Source of the DNA: Cyclaneusma minus
Lineage: Eukaryota; Ascomycota; Leotiomycetes; Marthamycetales; Marthamycetaceae
DNA length: 64,000 bases
Assembly (NCBI GenBank): GCA_037179335.1
Contig: JAKZHN010000002.1
Location: 248,001 to 312,000 of the forward strand
Reading direction: 5' to 3'
Below are positions 12,293-26,873 of the stretch, in pieces. The position numbers and the translations under genes are program-made. A model generated the notes under the pieces. That model saw only the letters and a list, made by a program, of their open reading frames with translations. It did no database searches and had not been told where the DNA came from. Numbering within the stretch: the stretch's first letter is position 1; each line of letters begins with the position of its first letter.

Positions 12293-15200
12293 TATTATAT
12301 TTATAATTAATTGCATTGCATTTAAAACCCTTTTTTTAACTATCCCCAAAGCTTTTTTTTAATTTTCCCCAAATCCTTTGCCCAAAAACTGCTTTTGGCA
12401 ATTCAATTAAAATTTTTACCAAAAAACAGCATTTTAAAAAAGTATTAAAATTTTAAATCCAATATACCCAAAACCCTAAATCGGCAAATTTATAAATAAC
12501 AATATTAATATAATCGATTTCAAAACCCTAACTAATATAAATAGCAACAGCTTTATTTTTTATTTATCTTTTGAATTTAACGTCCGATTCATCTATTTAA
12601 TAAATTTGCAAACTAAGCGCAGATTATGAATTAATTTATTTATATTAAAAAATCTAATTATAAATAAAAAAAACCAGCGTTCGTTTGCCAAAAACCCGCT
12701 AAAAGGGTATTTTAATTGATTAAAAATATTTAATATAATTTATATTGTTTTTAAAAGGGCAAAAAGCTTTTTTAAAGCTTTTGCGCCTTTTGAATAAATT
12801 TAAGCCGGCTTATATTTTATTATCAAGGCTATAAAGGCTATAATAATATTATATTATATAAAGCTAATACTATTTTTAATTTTATATATTTTTTTAAAAT
12901 CTAAACCCTTTTAGGCTTTTTTTACTATATTTTATTTTCTATTCCAAAATAGTTTTTTATTATATAATTTTTCCTTGTTTGTTTTTCCCGTTTTTTTAGG
13001 CTTTTTAATTTAATAGCAATTGCTTGGCTTCGGCTATTGATTTTTTCCGGTATTTTATATTATTATTTATAGCTTTCAAAACCGGGTTGGCAAAGGCGAA
13101 TAATTTTAGTATTTTCTTTAAAAAAATATTTAATAATAGCCTTAAGGCTTTTTTTAATAATAATTATATTTTAATAATTAGTAAATCAAATCTTTTAATA
13201 TAAGAAATCTAAATTATAATAATTATATTAAATAAAAATATATTTGGCTATTTGGTAAATATATTTATATAGGTATTTAAATATATAATTTAAAATTCTG
13301 CGCCTTATAAAAAAAATTATTTTAGGCTATATTGCTAAAAAATATATTAAAAAGGCTAAAATAATTTGGCAATATTTTATTTTTACCATAAGCGAAAATA
13401 TATTATTTAGGCAAAACCAATTTTTTATATATATATTCTTTTTTTGCTATATATAATAAAATTAATCCTTGCTTTTTTAATTAATTATAGATTAATTAAT
13501 ATCAAAAAATAGGCTTTTATTTTTATTTTTTAATTAATTAAAATTATAGTCAATTTTAAATTTTCTAATAAATTTAATTTAATAGCCTTGCGCTATATTG
13601 CCTAGTAAATTTGATTATTAATTAATAAATCTAATAATTGTTTTTTAAATTGTTTTTATTTAGCCGTTAATAGCAATTTTTAATAAGCTATTTTTTTTGG
13701 TGGCGTTTTTTAGTTTTTCATAAATATAGGCTGGTATTTTATATTATTTTTTAATAATTAATAAATTTATATATATTATATTATTTGGGCCTTATTTAAT
13801 AATATGTTTTGTATTAATTTTATAAATTTAAATATTGGTTAAAACTGGGCAAAAACAATTATAATTTATATTTAAAATAAAAAAATTATTTAAGCTTAAA
13901 TTTTAGCTAAAACTTTAAACCGCCTATTTGTTTTTCTAAATAATAGCTCTATTATTAATTTAAATTTTATAATATATATTTTTAAAATACAACAGTAATT
14001 TTATATTTTATTGCCTAATTTAAAATATTTTAATAAATTCTGCCTAAAATCCGCTTATTTGCCAAAATTAATTAATTTTATATTAATATATTAAAATTAT
14101 TAATAAAGCTTATAGCTGCAACCGATTTATATAATAAATTGTATATATATATAAAATTAAATTAAATTAAAAAAATGCCGAGATTAATTTTAAATATTTT
14201 CGATTTTTTATTATTATTATTAAAAATAATTTTGCAATTAAATAAAAAGCTTTAAATCTATTTTTAAAAATACGCTAAAAAACGTTTGCTATATAAATTA
14301 TAAATTCATTTTTTATAAAAAATATTATTAAATGCTTTTAAAATATCCAGGCTAAAATTAATATTATTTATTATAAATTTCAATTTTAAATTTTATAAAT
14401 TTGGCTGATTAATAATTTTAATATTATATAAATGCTTTTTTTTGCTTTTGCCCCTTATTTGCTAAAACAAAAGGCAAAACATATTATTTAGCCAAGGTAA
14501 ATAATTTTTTAGCTACCAGTTTTTTAAAAAGAAAATTTAAGGTATTCAAAAAAACTATAGGCTACTAATATAATATAGTTGTTTGTTGCTTAATTTTCAA
14601 AAAGTGATTATACGGGTAATTTTAAATAAATTATAAATAGTTTTTAAATATATATTTTAATTATTAATAAAATAGTTTTTTAAATATAAAATAAAATACC
14701 GGATGGTTTTACGGCTTTATAAAATTTTTGCTTACATTTTTTTTTAATTGTTTTCCAGAAATTTTAAAAAATATTGGTATTTTTTTTTCAATTTGATAAA
14801 TTGGCTAAAAATAATAGGAAATCTTTTTTAAAAAAAAATTGCAGTTACTATAAAAATTAATTATTAAAAACAATATAGCAATAGAAATTTTAAAACACTA
14901 GAAAAAATGTAGCTTTTTATTTTTGCCTATTTTTTAAATTTCCAAAAAGAATTAAGATTTTAAAAAGCTTTATAAAAACCTGCTTTTTGAATAATTATTT
15001 TTGCCTTATTATTTATTTTTTTGCTTGCTTTTTTAGCTTGCTCATATATTAATAAATTTGGAAAAAGCTTTTTTTGCAATTGTTTAATATATTTAATATT
15101 TTAATTGCATTTAAAGAAATTGCGCTGTTTTTTTTAGCCTTGCTTATAAAATTGCCTTTATTGTTGCTAAATTAATCGCTTTTAGCAATTTAAAAATCCT

Positions 15201-18200
15201 ATTATTAATATTGTTTCTAATATTAAATTTGGCTAAATTATTTATAAAAATTAAATAATTTAAAAATAGCTTTTTAAAAATCGTTAAATTGGTTTTTTTA
15301 TGCTTTTTTTAAAAACCGGGAAATTTAAAATATTTAAAGCTTTAATTTAAGTTTAATTAATAAATAATTAAAAAATTCCAGGTTTTAGCAAATTTGATAA
15401 TATAATAATATATTTATTATTTTATAAATAAATAAAATTATTTTTATAATTATTTTTGCTTTTTTAATATTAAATATTATTATATTTAAAAAAATTAAAA
15501 AACGATAAAAGTATTATTTCATAATGGCTATTAAAATATAGAAATATCTATATAAAATAAATAATTTTGCTAAATTTTATAGCAAATAATAAAAATAATT
15601 TATTTTTATTATTAATATAAATTTTATTAATTATTTAATAAAATTCGCTTTTAAAATAAAAAACTGAATTTGGTAATATTGTTTTTATAAAGTTTTAGGA
15701 AATTATAAATATTATAAATTCGGAAATTCAAAAAAATAGCTTTAAATTTAAATTTCAAATCGATTATTATAAAATTTGCTAAAACATAGCGGGTTTTTTA
15801 GCTATTAATTAGGATTTTTTAATTCATATAAATAGCTATTAATATTAGGGTTTTTAGTTGCCTGTATAATTAAATTAATTTATGGTTTTTAAATAATAAA
15901 AATTTGGAAATTTTTAACTACATTTATTAAATTTAATATTAGGTTTCTTATTTTTATTAATTTCTATATATTATATTATAATATTCAAAATAATTATTAT
16001 ATATCTATTTAAAGCTTCTTTGCATTTTTATATTGTATTAATATTTATTTTTTATATTTAAAATATTTCTATTTTTGCTATAAAAGCGGTAGCTATTAAA
16101 ATTATTTAAAAGGCTTTAATTAATATTTAAATAAAAATTGGAAAATTTAGAATTTTGGAAATAAAGCAAAAAGGCAATGTATATTTAGGCATTTTTTCAT
16201 TTTATTTGGGATTAGCGGGAATTGCTTTTTAACCTTTTTATAAAAGGGCCTTTATTATTAAATAATTAGCTACAATAATATTTAATAATATTTTTATTAT
16301 AAAATATAAATTTATTTTTGAAGCGCTAATATATTATTTTGTATTTAAAGTTTAGGATTTTATATAAGGGTTAAAAAATAGCTTATATATTTATAATTGG
16401 CGTATTTTAATAATTTTATTTTAATAATTTTATTTTAAAATATTTTTCAATATAATAAGCTTTTATGTATTTGCTATAAATTAAAATGTTTTTAATATAT
16501 ATTTTTAAAATATATTTTTAAAATATTAAATAGCTTATAACTTTTAGCTTTTAAATTTAATAATATATGCATTTTAATAAATTTATTAGCCTGCTTTATT
16601 AAAACATATTTAATAATTAAGAAGCTGTATTTTTTACCCTTATTTAATACCGTTTTTAGCTATACCGCTTAAAGGAGTTTTAATTTTAAATAGGTTTTTT
16701 TATTGTTTTTTTAAAATTTGGTTAATTATAATTAATTAATTTATTTTTAATAAAAATAAATTTTTAAATATTTTATAAATAAAAATAGGAAATAAGCCTT
16801 TTAAAAACAAGCTTTTAAAAAACAAAAATTAATTAAGGCTTGGGCTGCCTTTATACTAGGGGCTTAAAAAATATTATATTGCTATTAAGCTTTCAAAGGC
16901 CTATAAAAAAATCCCGGAATAGCCTAGCTTATGAAACTTCAAATTAATATAATTAATTATTTAAAAAGCTAATTAAAAATATAGCCTTTTATTTAGCTTA
17001 TTATTATTTTTTATGTTTTATTTTATTTTGTAAAAGGCCGGCTTTGATAATTACTTTTTCTTTTTTATAAAAGGAATTTTAATATAAAAAAAGGGAAAAA
17101 AAGCTTTAAGAAACTTGCGCAAAAATTCAACCAAATATATTTAGAAAAATATTGGCTAATATAAAAATGCCCAAATATAGCTTATATATTATTTTAATAA
17201 TAATAATATATATTTATAAAGCGAGTTTTTAAATAAACAGGTTTTTTTTTAAAAAAGGATTTAATAATTAAGGCTTTAAAAATATAAATAAGGGCCGGTA
17301 AAAGGGCAATAACTTTTTTTGCATTTTAAATTGCAAAAGCTACCAGCGTTTTCTAAAATACGCTAGCAAGAATTTTAAGGTTTTTTGCCTTTTCGAAATA
17401 TATATAAATATTGGAAATTGATATTTTTAAAGCTATAAAATCGTTTTAATAATTGGTAATTAGCTTAAATATAATAAATATAAAAAAATTATTTATATTA
17501 ATACCGCCGCTCCGCTTTTGCGGCTGTAATAATGGCAATGGTATTATAATTGCCTTGCGCTTTATGGCAATAAAATAAACCAAATAAAATACTTTAAATG
17601 GGCCTAATTTTAAGAAATAATATTGCAATTTAACCAAAAACTTATTTTCGCGTGAGTAATTTTTTTTTTCAATAGCTTTATTACTATTTTAAATCCCCCT
17701 AATTAAAATATTTCAAACCCGATTTAAAAACCCCCAAACAATAGACGCAACGGTTTTTTTGCAAGCAAACTAGCTATTTAAATTAAAAATATAGCCAATT
17801 TTTTGCAAACCAATTTTCCTGCAATAGCTAAAGCCATTTGCTATTATTTAATTTAATATAATTGCTTCAAATTAATTAGCAAATTTTAATAAAACTCTAT
17901 TTAGCAAAATTAAATTATTTTAAAATTGCAGTTTTTATATATATAATTAATATTATTATTGCTTAGCAATTCAATTATATTATAAGCTTATAGCATGATT
18001 TAAATAATTAAAAAGCCGTCGTTTAGCATTTTATTGCTTAAAAGCCCTGTATTAAAATTATTAAGTAGATTGCAACCGACCCGCTAATATTTATTAGCAA
18101 TAATATTAAAACGGCCAAATATTAAAAAACCTATTTTAATTAAAAAACAATTATACGTATTTTAAAAATCAATAGCAATGTTTTTAATATTTTATTTAAG

Positions 18201-21200
18201 CGTATTTAGCATTTAGCAGGCTTAATTAAAAGCAAATGCTTGGCCCAATATTAAGCTATTTTTTCAAATATTATTTAAAATTCTAAAAATCCCAAAAAAA
18301 ATAGGCCAATGCAAATAAAATATAAAAAGCTTTTTATATCAATTATATTATTTTAAATTTTGCAAAGAAAGCTAAGCAAAAGCTAAAAAAAATAAAAATA
18401 AAAAATAACCAGCTATACGCTTTTTTTAAAAAAGATTCAAAATAAAATTTATTAAATTAATTTAATTAAAAAACAAAAAATCGTTTTCTTTTTCAAACCA
18501 AAAACCAATGCCTTGGTAAATAAAATTTATTAGCAATTTAAAATTCCGGATAAAGCAAATTTTAACAATTGTCAAAAACTATATACTATTATTTTCAAAT
18601 ATATGCATAATAAAAAATATATTCAAAAAAATCGAAATTTTAAAAATCGCGTTTGAAATTACAATGCTTTAAAATTCAATAATAACAATAATATTAATAG
18701 CCAATTATATTAGCCGTTTTAGCAATAGCAATTTTTAAACAATTATAAAAATAGCAAAAACCCTATAAATTTTAATATTTTGCCTAATTCTATTCGCAAT
18801 ATATTTCGCAATATATTAAAAAGCCAAATTAAACACTATTGTTATAAAAATAGCTTATATTATTATTATAAAAAGTATAATTATATTGCCCAAGCCTATT
18901 TTATTAAATTTAAATCCCTAGCTCTATTATATAATTTTATTTTTTATTAGCAATTTTAGCAGCAATTTATTAGGAGTAATAGCAAAAACAAAATTTTTAT
19001 AGCAATTTTCAAAGCAATTAAAATGGCGATTTTAATAATAATAATTAAATTCAATATTTTTATAGCAATAAAATATTTGCAATTAATAATAATACAAATA
19101 AATATTTAATAAATATTTAAAACTATTATAATATAACCATCCCGCCTTAAAATAGCTATTAAATGCCTATTAAAAAAATAAAAAAATAGCTGTTTCAGTA
19201 TTTGGCCTATATACCAAAATTATTCAATAATTTTAGCAATAAAGAATTAATTAGCCTTTAATTTAAATTGCAATTAAAAGCAATTAAATTAAAAAATATT
19301 AAATATTTTTTAAAATAACTCTATTAAAAGTTGGCAATTTTAAATAGCTATTTTAATAGCAAAATATATATAATAGCTTTAAATTAAAACTTTGCTTTTT
19401 TAATAGCAAATTATTGCTTGTTTAATTTTTTTTATTTTCCGCGCAATTAATTTTTTTTATAAATAATTTAATCAATAATAGCTATATTAGCATTAATTTT
19501 AATAATATAAATCTTATTTTACAATATTAATTTTTTGCTTAATAATTCCGCTATTTTTAATCTTTATATTATATAAATAAAAGATTTTAGCTAAAAATAA
19601 TTTATATAATTATTATATTAATATTTATAAATAATTGTTTTAAAAATAAGCATTTTATATTATTAAATTTTCGCTGAATACTTTAATTATTATTAATTAG
19701 CTATAATTATATAGCTATAATTTAAATATTAATTAGCGCAATAGTATTTCTTAATAGCGCATTAAAAATTATATTGGGAAATACTATTTTTATAATAGCT
19801 AATCTAAATTAGCATTAATTGGTATTTTTTGCCCGCCGTCCAATTTTAAATTCCAATTTATTTCTGCTATTAAAAAAGCATTAATTTTTGCCATATTTTC
19901 CAATTACAAATCTCTATTTATTTTAAATATAAAAAATATGTTAATTTTACAATCGCTATTTAAATATTTTTTGATTTTTTTCAAAAATATACCAAATTTG
20001 CATATTAATATAATATTTACTTCAAATATAAATTATTATGTTATAAAAGCAATTAATTAGCAAAAAGAATCTATATACAAATAATCCCCAATAGCAAATT
20101 AAATTATTTAATAGCCATAAAAACTATTTCTAAATTTTTCATTATTAGAAATAAAATAAATAAAAAACCATTATTATTATTTAATACTTTTATTCCCTTT
20201 TTTATCGCAATAATAAAATTTCAAATTAGTTCCTTGAATATATACAATATTAAATTAAACGCAGCCCCAAATTTCTTTACTTTTATCTATTAATTAAACG
20301 TCCAAATAATGCATATTATTCAAAATAAATTTAATCGTATTTTTAAAAACTAAAAAACTAAAAAATCCCGTAAAATCTTTTTTATGCTTCTATTATTATT
20401 AAAAACCCAATTTCAAATTTTTTAAATAAACTATGCAAATATTATTAAATTCCAAATCATATTTGCAAACAAATTTCAAAAATTTCTTTTTTATTATAAT
20501 AAATAATTATTTATATTTAATAAAATATTAAAAACCAATATAGCCAAATTTATAAAAGGCAAATCGGAATTAATAGCAGCCAAAATCAAAGCTATATTTT
20601 TAATTTAGCTATACAATTTATAAAAAAACCTTTTATTGCGAAAAGCAAATAAATTGCCATTAAAATATTTATAAAATCACAAAATCAAACTAATACCTGG
20701 TAAAAAATTGCTATATTAAAGAAATCGTCCTTTTTTGCAAAACAAACTAGCTTATATTTGCAAATAGCTAAATAAGCATTTAATTAAAAGATTTATCCGA
20801 AAACTAAAAGCTAAATATACTATATTATTTATATTAATAATTAAATTCAATAGCAAAATAAAAATATATTAAATTTATTGGAATTTAAATAGCATTATTA
20901 TTAAAAATCGCTATATATTCCCATTAATTCGCAAAACCTTTAATATTATATACCAAATCAAAATTTATATTAAATTGAATATAATAGCAGCTTTTAATTG
21001 GTTTTAAATAGCAAAAAAAAACAGCATTTATCACCCGCTTTAAATTATTTAAATTATTTATTATACTTTTTAGCCTATATAATAGCCCTGCATTTTTTCA
21101 ATATTTTGTTAATAGCATATTATTTAGCCTTTTTAGTAAAATATATATAATCTATTTTAATAATATCCTTATTTATTTAAATGACGTTAAAAAGCATTAA

Positions 21201-23954
21201 AAGCATATTTAAAAAATCGTTTATTGGCTAAAAACCGCAAATTTGCAAATTAATATCCAAAAATATAAATTCAAAACAATTAAAATCAAATATTTAAATT
21301 TATATATAATTTCAAATAGTATTAAAATAAATCCAAAAATAATAAAAATAATATTTAAATAGCAATCTTTTTTTTGGCAATTTGTAAAAATTCTTAGGCT
21401 TTGCAAATTTCTATTACAAGTTCATGAAAAATTTCTTTAAAATTATTAAACCCTTTTATAATTTGATAAAAAAAATACTTTAGTGCTGGAATAATTTTAA
21501 ATAGCAAATATCTTAAAAATGTTAGCAAATATTTATAAAGGCATTAATATTAGTATTTTTTAATTATAATTAAAAACTTATTTTAAAAACCAATGCTTTA
21601 AATTAAATATTCGGAAATATATTATCGCAATATAATAATAACGGCCTTTTATAATTAATTGTTTCTTTTTCGTTTAAATATATTTCGGCCAAATGCAATT
21701 ATAAAATCTATAATAAAAAGCTATTGGCTATAATTAAATATTTAAAAAAATAACAATTAAAACTTTAAAAAATACTGAATTTAAAATTCTAATTAATTAT
21801 AAAAATTTGTAAATTTTTATCATTGTTAAAATTTTAAATCAACGATAAATAAAATAACTTAAATTCTTATTCAATTTCAATTTCCGCATTATTTATCGCT
21901 TGGATACCAAAGCAATTAAACCGGATATATTAAGCCAAAAATAAAAAAGTCAACCAGCTAATATATTAAATAAAAAACTAATCAACCAAGCAAAAACACT
22001 GCTTTCGCAAGCGCTATTTAACGCGAACACTTTAATTAGTATAATAAAAACAAATCCACAATTAAACCTAGCCTTTATAATAATACCAAATACTAGCAGG
22101 AATATTAATAAATTAATTAATAAATCATATATAATGTTTGCAATTGCTTAAAAAGCCCTAGGCTATTTATAAAATAGAAATTATTATAAATAGCCAAAAA
22201 AACATCCAAATAATAGACTTTAAAATTAAAAAAAAAATTATCGTAATAAAAAATTTATTTCATTAAATATAAAAAAGCTAAAAATCCAAATTATCTATTG
22301 CATATACTTTTTACCATTCGCCAATAATTCTAAAAAAAATCAAAACAATAGCCAATATTATTTAATATTACTAATAGCCAAATATATTTTAAAAACAAAA
22401 TGTAGAAATTTATAAATTTTACAATTAAATCAAAGCCTTTTATTTAGCATTTTCTGGCTTTTTGCAACCTTTGCTAATTCCATTTCGCGCATAATCTAAT
22501 ATTTTTATAAATTATATTACCCTTTTTTCAATTTGCAAATAAAACAATTAAAAATACTAATATATTATAATAATTATTTGCCGGCTTATTAAAATAAAGC
22601 ATTTTATTCCAATAATAAATTTAAATGCAAATAAATTTGCTAATGGCTTTATTAATCAAATCTATTATTTTTATAAAACATTAAATAATATTATATTCAA
22701 TAAAAAAACCCAATTTATATTTCAGTTCTAAACTCATTTATTTAAAAAAAATCAAAATCAAATTAAAGCATTTTTTATCCTTTTACCCAAAAACCAATAA
22801 TTAAATTAAAAAACTAAACGCCTATTTAAAACAATATCTCCGCTTTTTTATAATATTTGCCTAAAACAATTATATAAATTGGTTTCCTCTAGCCAAATTT
22901 GCTTTAAATAACCAAATTTCAAAAATAATAAATATAATATTATCTTTTGCAAATTATAATTACCATTTATAATTAAACATTAAACCCTTAAACCCCTATC
23001 CTTTAAATTTTTCGCAAATCCAAAAACAGCAATTTTTTAAAGCAAATCCAATTGCTAATTATATAAAATATAATTTAACTCAATTAAAAACTCTTGCCTA
23101 ATAAATAGCTAAATAATATAAAAACAATGCCAATAATAATTATAGCAAAATTCCAAAATTCAGAATAAATTAATTAATAGATATTAATATTAAAAATATA
23201 AAAATCAATTGCTTTATAAAAAAGGCAATTGCTTTATAAAAAAGGCAATAAATAAATAAAACCATAATCAATTAAAAAAATCTATAACCAAGCTTGCTAT
23301 ATTATTTTTCTAGCCATTATAAAAATTTACCCAATATTTTATAATAGCCTTTTTTAATTAAAGCCAAAAATTAAAAGCCTTTTAAATTAAAAAAAATAAT
23401 AAAAAATAATAAAAATAATAATAAAAAACAAATGCTAAAAGAAACAATAAAACCAAAAAAAAATTAAAAAAAAATTAATAATATTCTAAATATTTAAAAA
23501 AAACCTAATTTTAAATACAAAATTAAATAAACCTATTAAATTTCAAATTAACAATTCGAAAACAGCTTAGAAGCATAAAAACATACATTTAAAAATAACA
23601 TTAAAAAAACCTAAACAAATTTGGACCTCCAGGGTTTATATAGCAATAGGCCAAAAGAAATGTTTTAATAGCGGCCAATCCTTCTTAATCAAAATAACCG
23701 GATTTTAAAAAAGCGCCACTATTATCCAAAAAGGGTTGAGGAAAGCTATCCAAAAAACCAATAATTAATACGCTATTAACTCCAGCAATTTAAAAAAAAA
23801 CCATTTGAAAAAACTCAATTCCCTATTAATAGCTTAAAATAAAATCTGCTAAAATAACATCTGCTAAATTAAAATGTTTGAATTTAAATGATTTTTTATT
23901 TTATTAATATTCACTAACGCTATTTAAAAACAAATAGCGATTTGAAGGAAAAAT

Positions 23955-24122
23955 AATATTACAATAGAGACTTTTCGGACTATAAATATATACACACTCT
24001 TTAACCCCTGCATGCCCTGGCACCAAGCCTATAGCCAGCTATAAATAAAAAGCTTGGAAAGCGCTTTTCGCTTTTTGCACAATAATATTGTTATTATTTA
24101 ACCCTTATTTTGCGCCGTGATA
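23955..24122 (+). repeat. LTR-like repeat, copy B
   Basis: Second copy of the repeat at 12127-12292, in direct orientation, starting near ATTACAATAGAGACTTTTCGG and ending near GCGCCGTGATAA. The copies lie 11.8 kb apart, so they could be the two LTRs of one element enlarged by nested insertions, or two solo LTRs. The A/T-only sequence between them gives no readable protein to decide. Confidence 0.6.
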
Positions 24123-24525
24123 AAAAGCTATGCTTATACTATTGTATTTTACTATTTTAATTGCTTTGCGGCATTTGTTTTATAAAGCCGCAATAGCTTG
24201 AATATAATTGTTTTTTATATTGGTAAATTGTTTTTAAATATAAACTGCTATTTATTTATTTATTTTTAATTTTTTTATTCGGCTAATAAAACAGTAAATA
24301 TAATATATTTATTTAAAAAACCTTTTTATTAATGCCAAATAGCAAAAATTTTACCATATTAAGCAATTTGGATATTAGTTGAATATTATTAAATTGCTAT
24401 ATATACGGCGGCTTGCTATTGGAAAATAAAAGCCTATATTTGCTATATAAAAAAATAATTTTCATTTTTATTTATTTTTGGCTTTATTAATATTTTACTA
24501 AAAAAATAAAAAATAAAATAGAATT

Positions 24526-24852
24526 CAATGCTTTGCAATAAAATTAATTGGAAAATTAAAAAATTAATTTTAAATTAAAAAATTTAATTTTATAAAATAA
24601 AGGCCTGCTATTTATATTAATTTCTTTAGTTTTTGTGCTTTAACGCTGTATACGCCTTTAATGTATTAATTTTAATTTTAAAATATTAAATTTATATAAA
24701 TTATTTTATTTATTATAATAATAGCGATTATTATTTTAGCAATACCGTAGTTTATTTTTAATATATATATATATATTTAATATTTTTGCATATAATTTGC
24801 TAATTAAGCTTTAGCTTATCAATGCTAACGAGGCTTTAAATCGTTATATATT
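24526..24852 (+). repeat. Heavily decayed copy of a dispersed repeat
   Basis: This segment aligns with 29040-29474. Both start CAATGC(Y)TTGC and continue through AATTGGAAA, AAAGGCCTGCTA, the pair TGCTAATTA/GCTTTAGCTTAT and AAATCGTTATATA. Here nearly every C or G of the other copy has become T or A. It also lacks the internal 96-bp duplication. The pattern is what RIP would produce. Confidence 0.7.
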
Positions 24853-25879
24853 AAAATATTTTAGCATAAGTATTTTTTTAATAAATAAAGGAAATTAAAT
24901 TTTATTATAGCCAAAAATAAAAATAGCTATATTGTTAATTTTTTAAAATTTAAATAGCTATATTATTTCTATAAGCAAATTGAAAAAAATTCAAAGCCAA
25001 TTTAAATTTTTATTATTTAATAGCTATGCTTTTTATATAATTTAGAATTTTATATTTGCTTATAAGCAATAGGAAATTATTTTATTTTGCATGCTTTTAT
25101 ACGCTATTTATTTACTTTAGCTTTGCAATTTAATAGTATTTTAAAAAGAAAAATATAAAGCTACTAAAGCCTTAAAAAAATCGTTAAATTAAATAATATT
25201 AAATATACCAAAATTATTTTTTTGCGCAAATTTCGGCAAATTAAAGCGGCAATTTTTACCAAGCCAATTATTTATGGTTTTTTAAAAAAGGCTGGCATTT
25301 TTTTTTAAAAATCCTAATATCGTTTTAAAGCGGATAAAATTTATAAAAAGCGACGATTATTAATCGAAAACCCCCGAACTTTATACTCCCTATAAAAATT
25401 CGTATAAATTAAACGCTAAAATTTAGCGAAAACTAGACCTTGAATTTAAATAGCAAAATTCTAGTCATTTCATATATATTTAATATTTTTCAAATGAAAA
25501 TGATTATTTAACCAAATAATAAATCAAACGCAAAATTTAAAATTTATCCTTTTTTTTTCTATTATTATTTTTAAGCTATAAATTCTATATTATATTCTAT
25601 TATATATTTTTTTCTAATTTAAATATATTGGAAAACCTAGGGCGGATTATTAAAAAAAATACTTTTTTATAAAAAATACTTTTATAAAAGAAATTAAAAA
25701 AGCTAAAATTAAATTTGTATTTTTTTTTAAAAAAGGCGGCTAATTAAATATAAAAAATATAAAAAATTAATATAATAAAGCCCGCAATAAATATTTAAAA
25801 ACCAATAGCTATAAGGTATTAAAATTGTTTTTAGCTTTTTAGCAAATTAAAAAAAAACCCCATTTTTTTAAAAAAAAAA

Positions 25880-26095
25880 CTTTTATAAGCAATAAAAAAA
25901 ATCAAAAAGCTTTAGCGCAAAAAAAATGCTAAAAAAGCGGAAATAATTAAAAAAAACCCAAAACGAGTAGCGGCCAAAATAATAAAAAAAGCTAGAAAAA
26001 AAGCAGCCAAAGCAATTAAAGCATTGGCTAAGCAAAAAAAAAAAAAAGGCAAAAAAGCAAGCAAAAATACATAATAGCATTTGTTTATAAAATGC
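25880..26095 (+). repeat. Lysine/alanine-rich coding relic of a transposon
   Basis: On the plus strand this region would encode a Lys/Ala/Gln-rich run (repeated AAA, GCA and GCC codons) interrupted by stops; the minus strand shows the corresponding Phe-rich open frames. A similar relic lies at about 29870-30060, and an opposite-strand one at 2340-2580. Such charged tails are common at the C-terminal ends of fungal DDE (pogo/Fot1-like) transposases, so a dead transposase is a reasonable guess. No catalytic motif is visible. Confidence 0.3.
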
Positions 26096-26570
26096 ATAAA
26101 AAAAACTGCTATTGCTTTTAATTAAAAATTTGCCCGCGAAATCAAGCGTTTAAAATAGCCAAAATTTAAACCGATTGCTTTTATTATTATTAAATACAAA
26201 AGGGAATTTAAAAAAAATAGGATATAAAAAAAAGCGCGCGCAAATATATGCAAAATTTAAAAATAAAGCTAAAAAATTATAAATCGGTTTTTTTTGTAGC
26301 GGGTAAAAAAACAATTTGGATAATAAAAAAAAACTAAAAAAAACTAAAAAAAAGGGATTTTAATAAGGAAAATAAAAAGGAAAATAAAAGCAAAAATAGC
26401 AAAGGAATTAAAAAGGATGATAGAAATATAAAAAATTGGAAAAATTATTATAATTGGTTTGCAAAAATTAAGGCATAATTTAATAATTAAAGCAATTCTA
26501 GATTTTTTTTATATATTTTATTTTTAATTTATATTATATTAATGATTTTATATTAATTAAAAATAAAATT

Positions 26571-26873
26571 TGGTTTCATGCATTGTCTGGTCTAAAATAA
26601 TGTCCCCAATTCCTTTCGGGACTTGGCGAAGAAAAAAAAAATCCTCCTGGAACTCTAATTTTGGTCCGTGCGCAGAAGCCAACAAGTAATGTTATTGTCG
26701 ACCTTCTTAGATCAGTCTTGTTCTTTATCTCTCAGCTTCCTCGGTCTTTTCTCTTTCTGCACATAGATTCCGCCATTACTTTTCTTGGGAGGAGCCCCGC
26801 TAAGTTAGCTGCAATTATTTTCGGAATTTTCGGAAAACATAGCTCCAAGCTCGACAGGAATCACTAAAACACC
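26571..26873 (+). promoter_or_regulatory. Promoter and 5' leader region of CYS3
   Basis: Balanced-composition DNA begins abruptly at about 26571, only some 300 bases before the CYS3 start. The region has pyrimidine-rich stretches typical of fungal promoters and leaders (TCTTTATCTCTC, TCTTTTCTCTTTCTGC at about 26720-26762). A 68-codon open frame from 26661 begins with GTG and looks like chance. No specific activator site was assigned. Confidence 0.45.

Larger units (their letters stand above)
1..26570. repeat. AT-rich, RIP-like gene-empty block
   Basis: This 26.5-kb stretch is almost wholly A/T, with stop codons dense in all six frames. The few open frames over 60 codons are low-complexity (Phe/Leu/Ile/Lys runs) and look like chance. 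No intact gene, tRNA or rRNA is visible. The composition, the high TpA content and the presence of decayed copies of repeats found elsewhere in the window fit transposon-derived DNA mutated by repeat-induced point mutation, as known in many Pezizomycotina. That origin is inferred, not measured. The border with normal DNA near 26570 is abrupt. Sub-features that still stand out are listed separately. Confidence 0.85.

Noticed and set aside
23221..23250. Short direct repeat (GGCAATTGCTTTATAAAAAA twice) considered as a CRISPR-like array
   Set aside because: Only two adjacent copies, no spacers, and the organism is eukaryotic.
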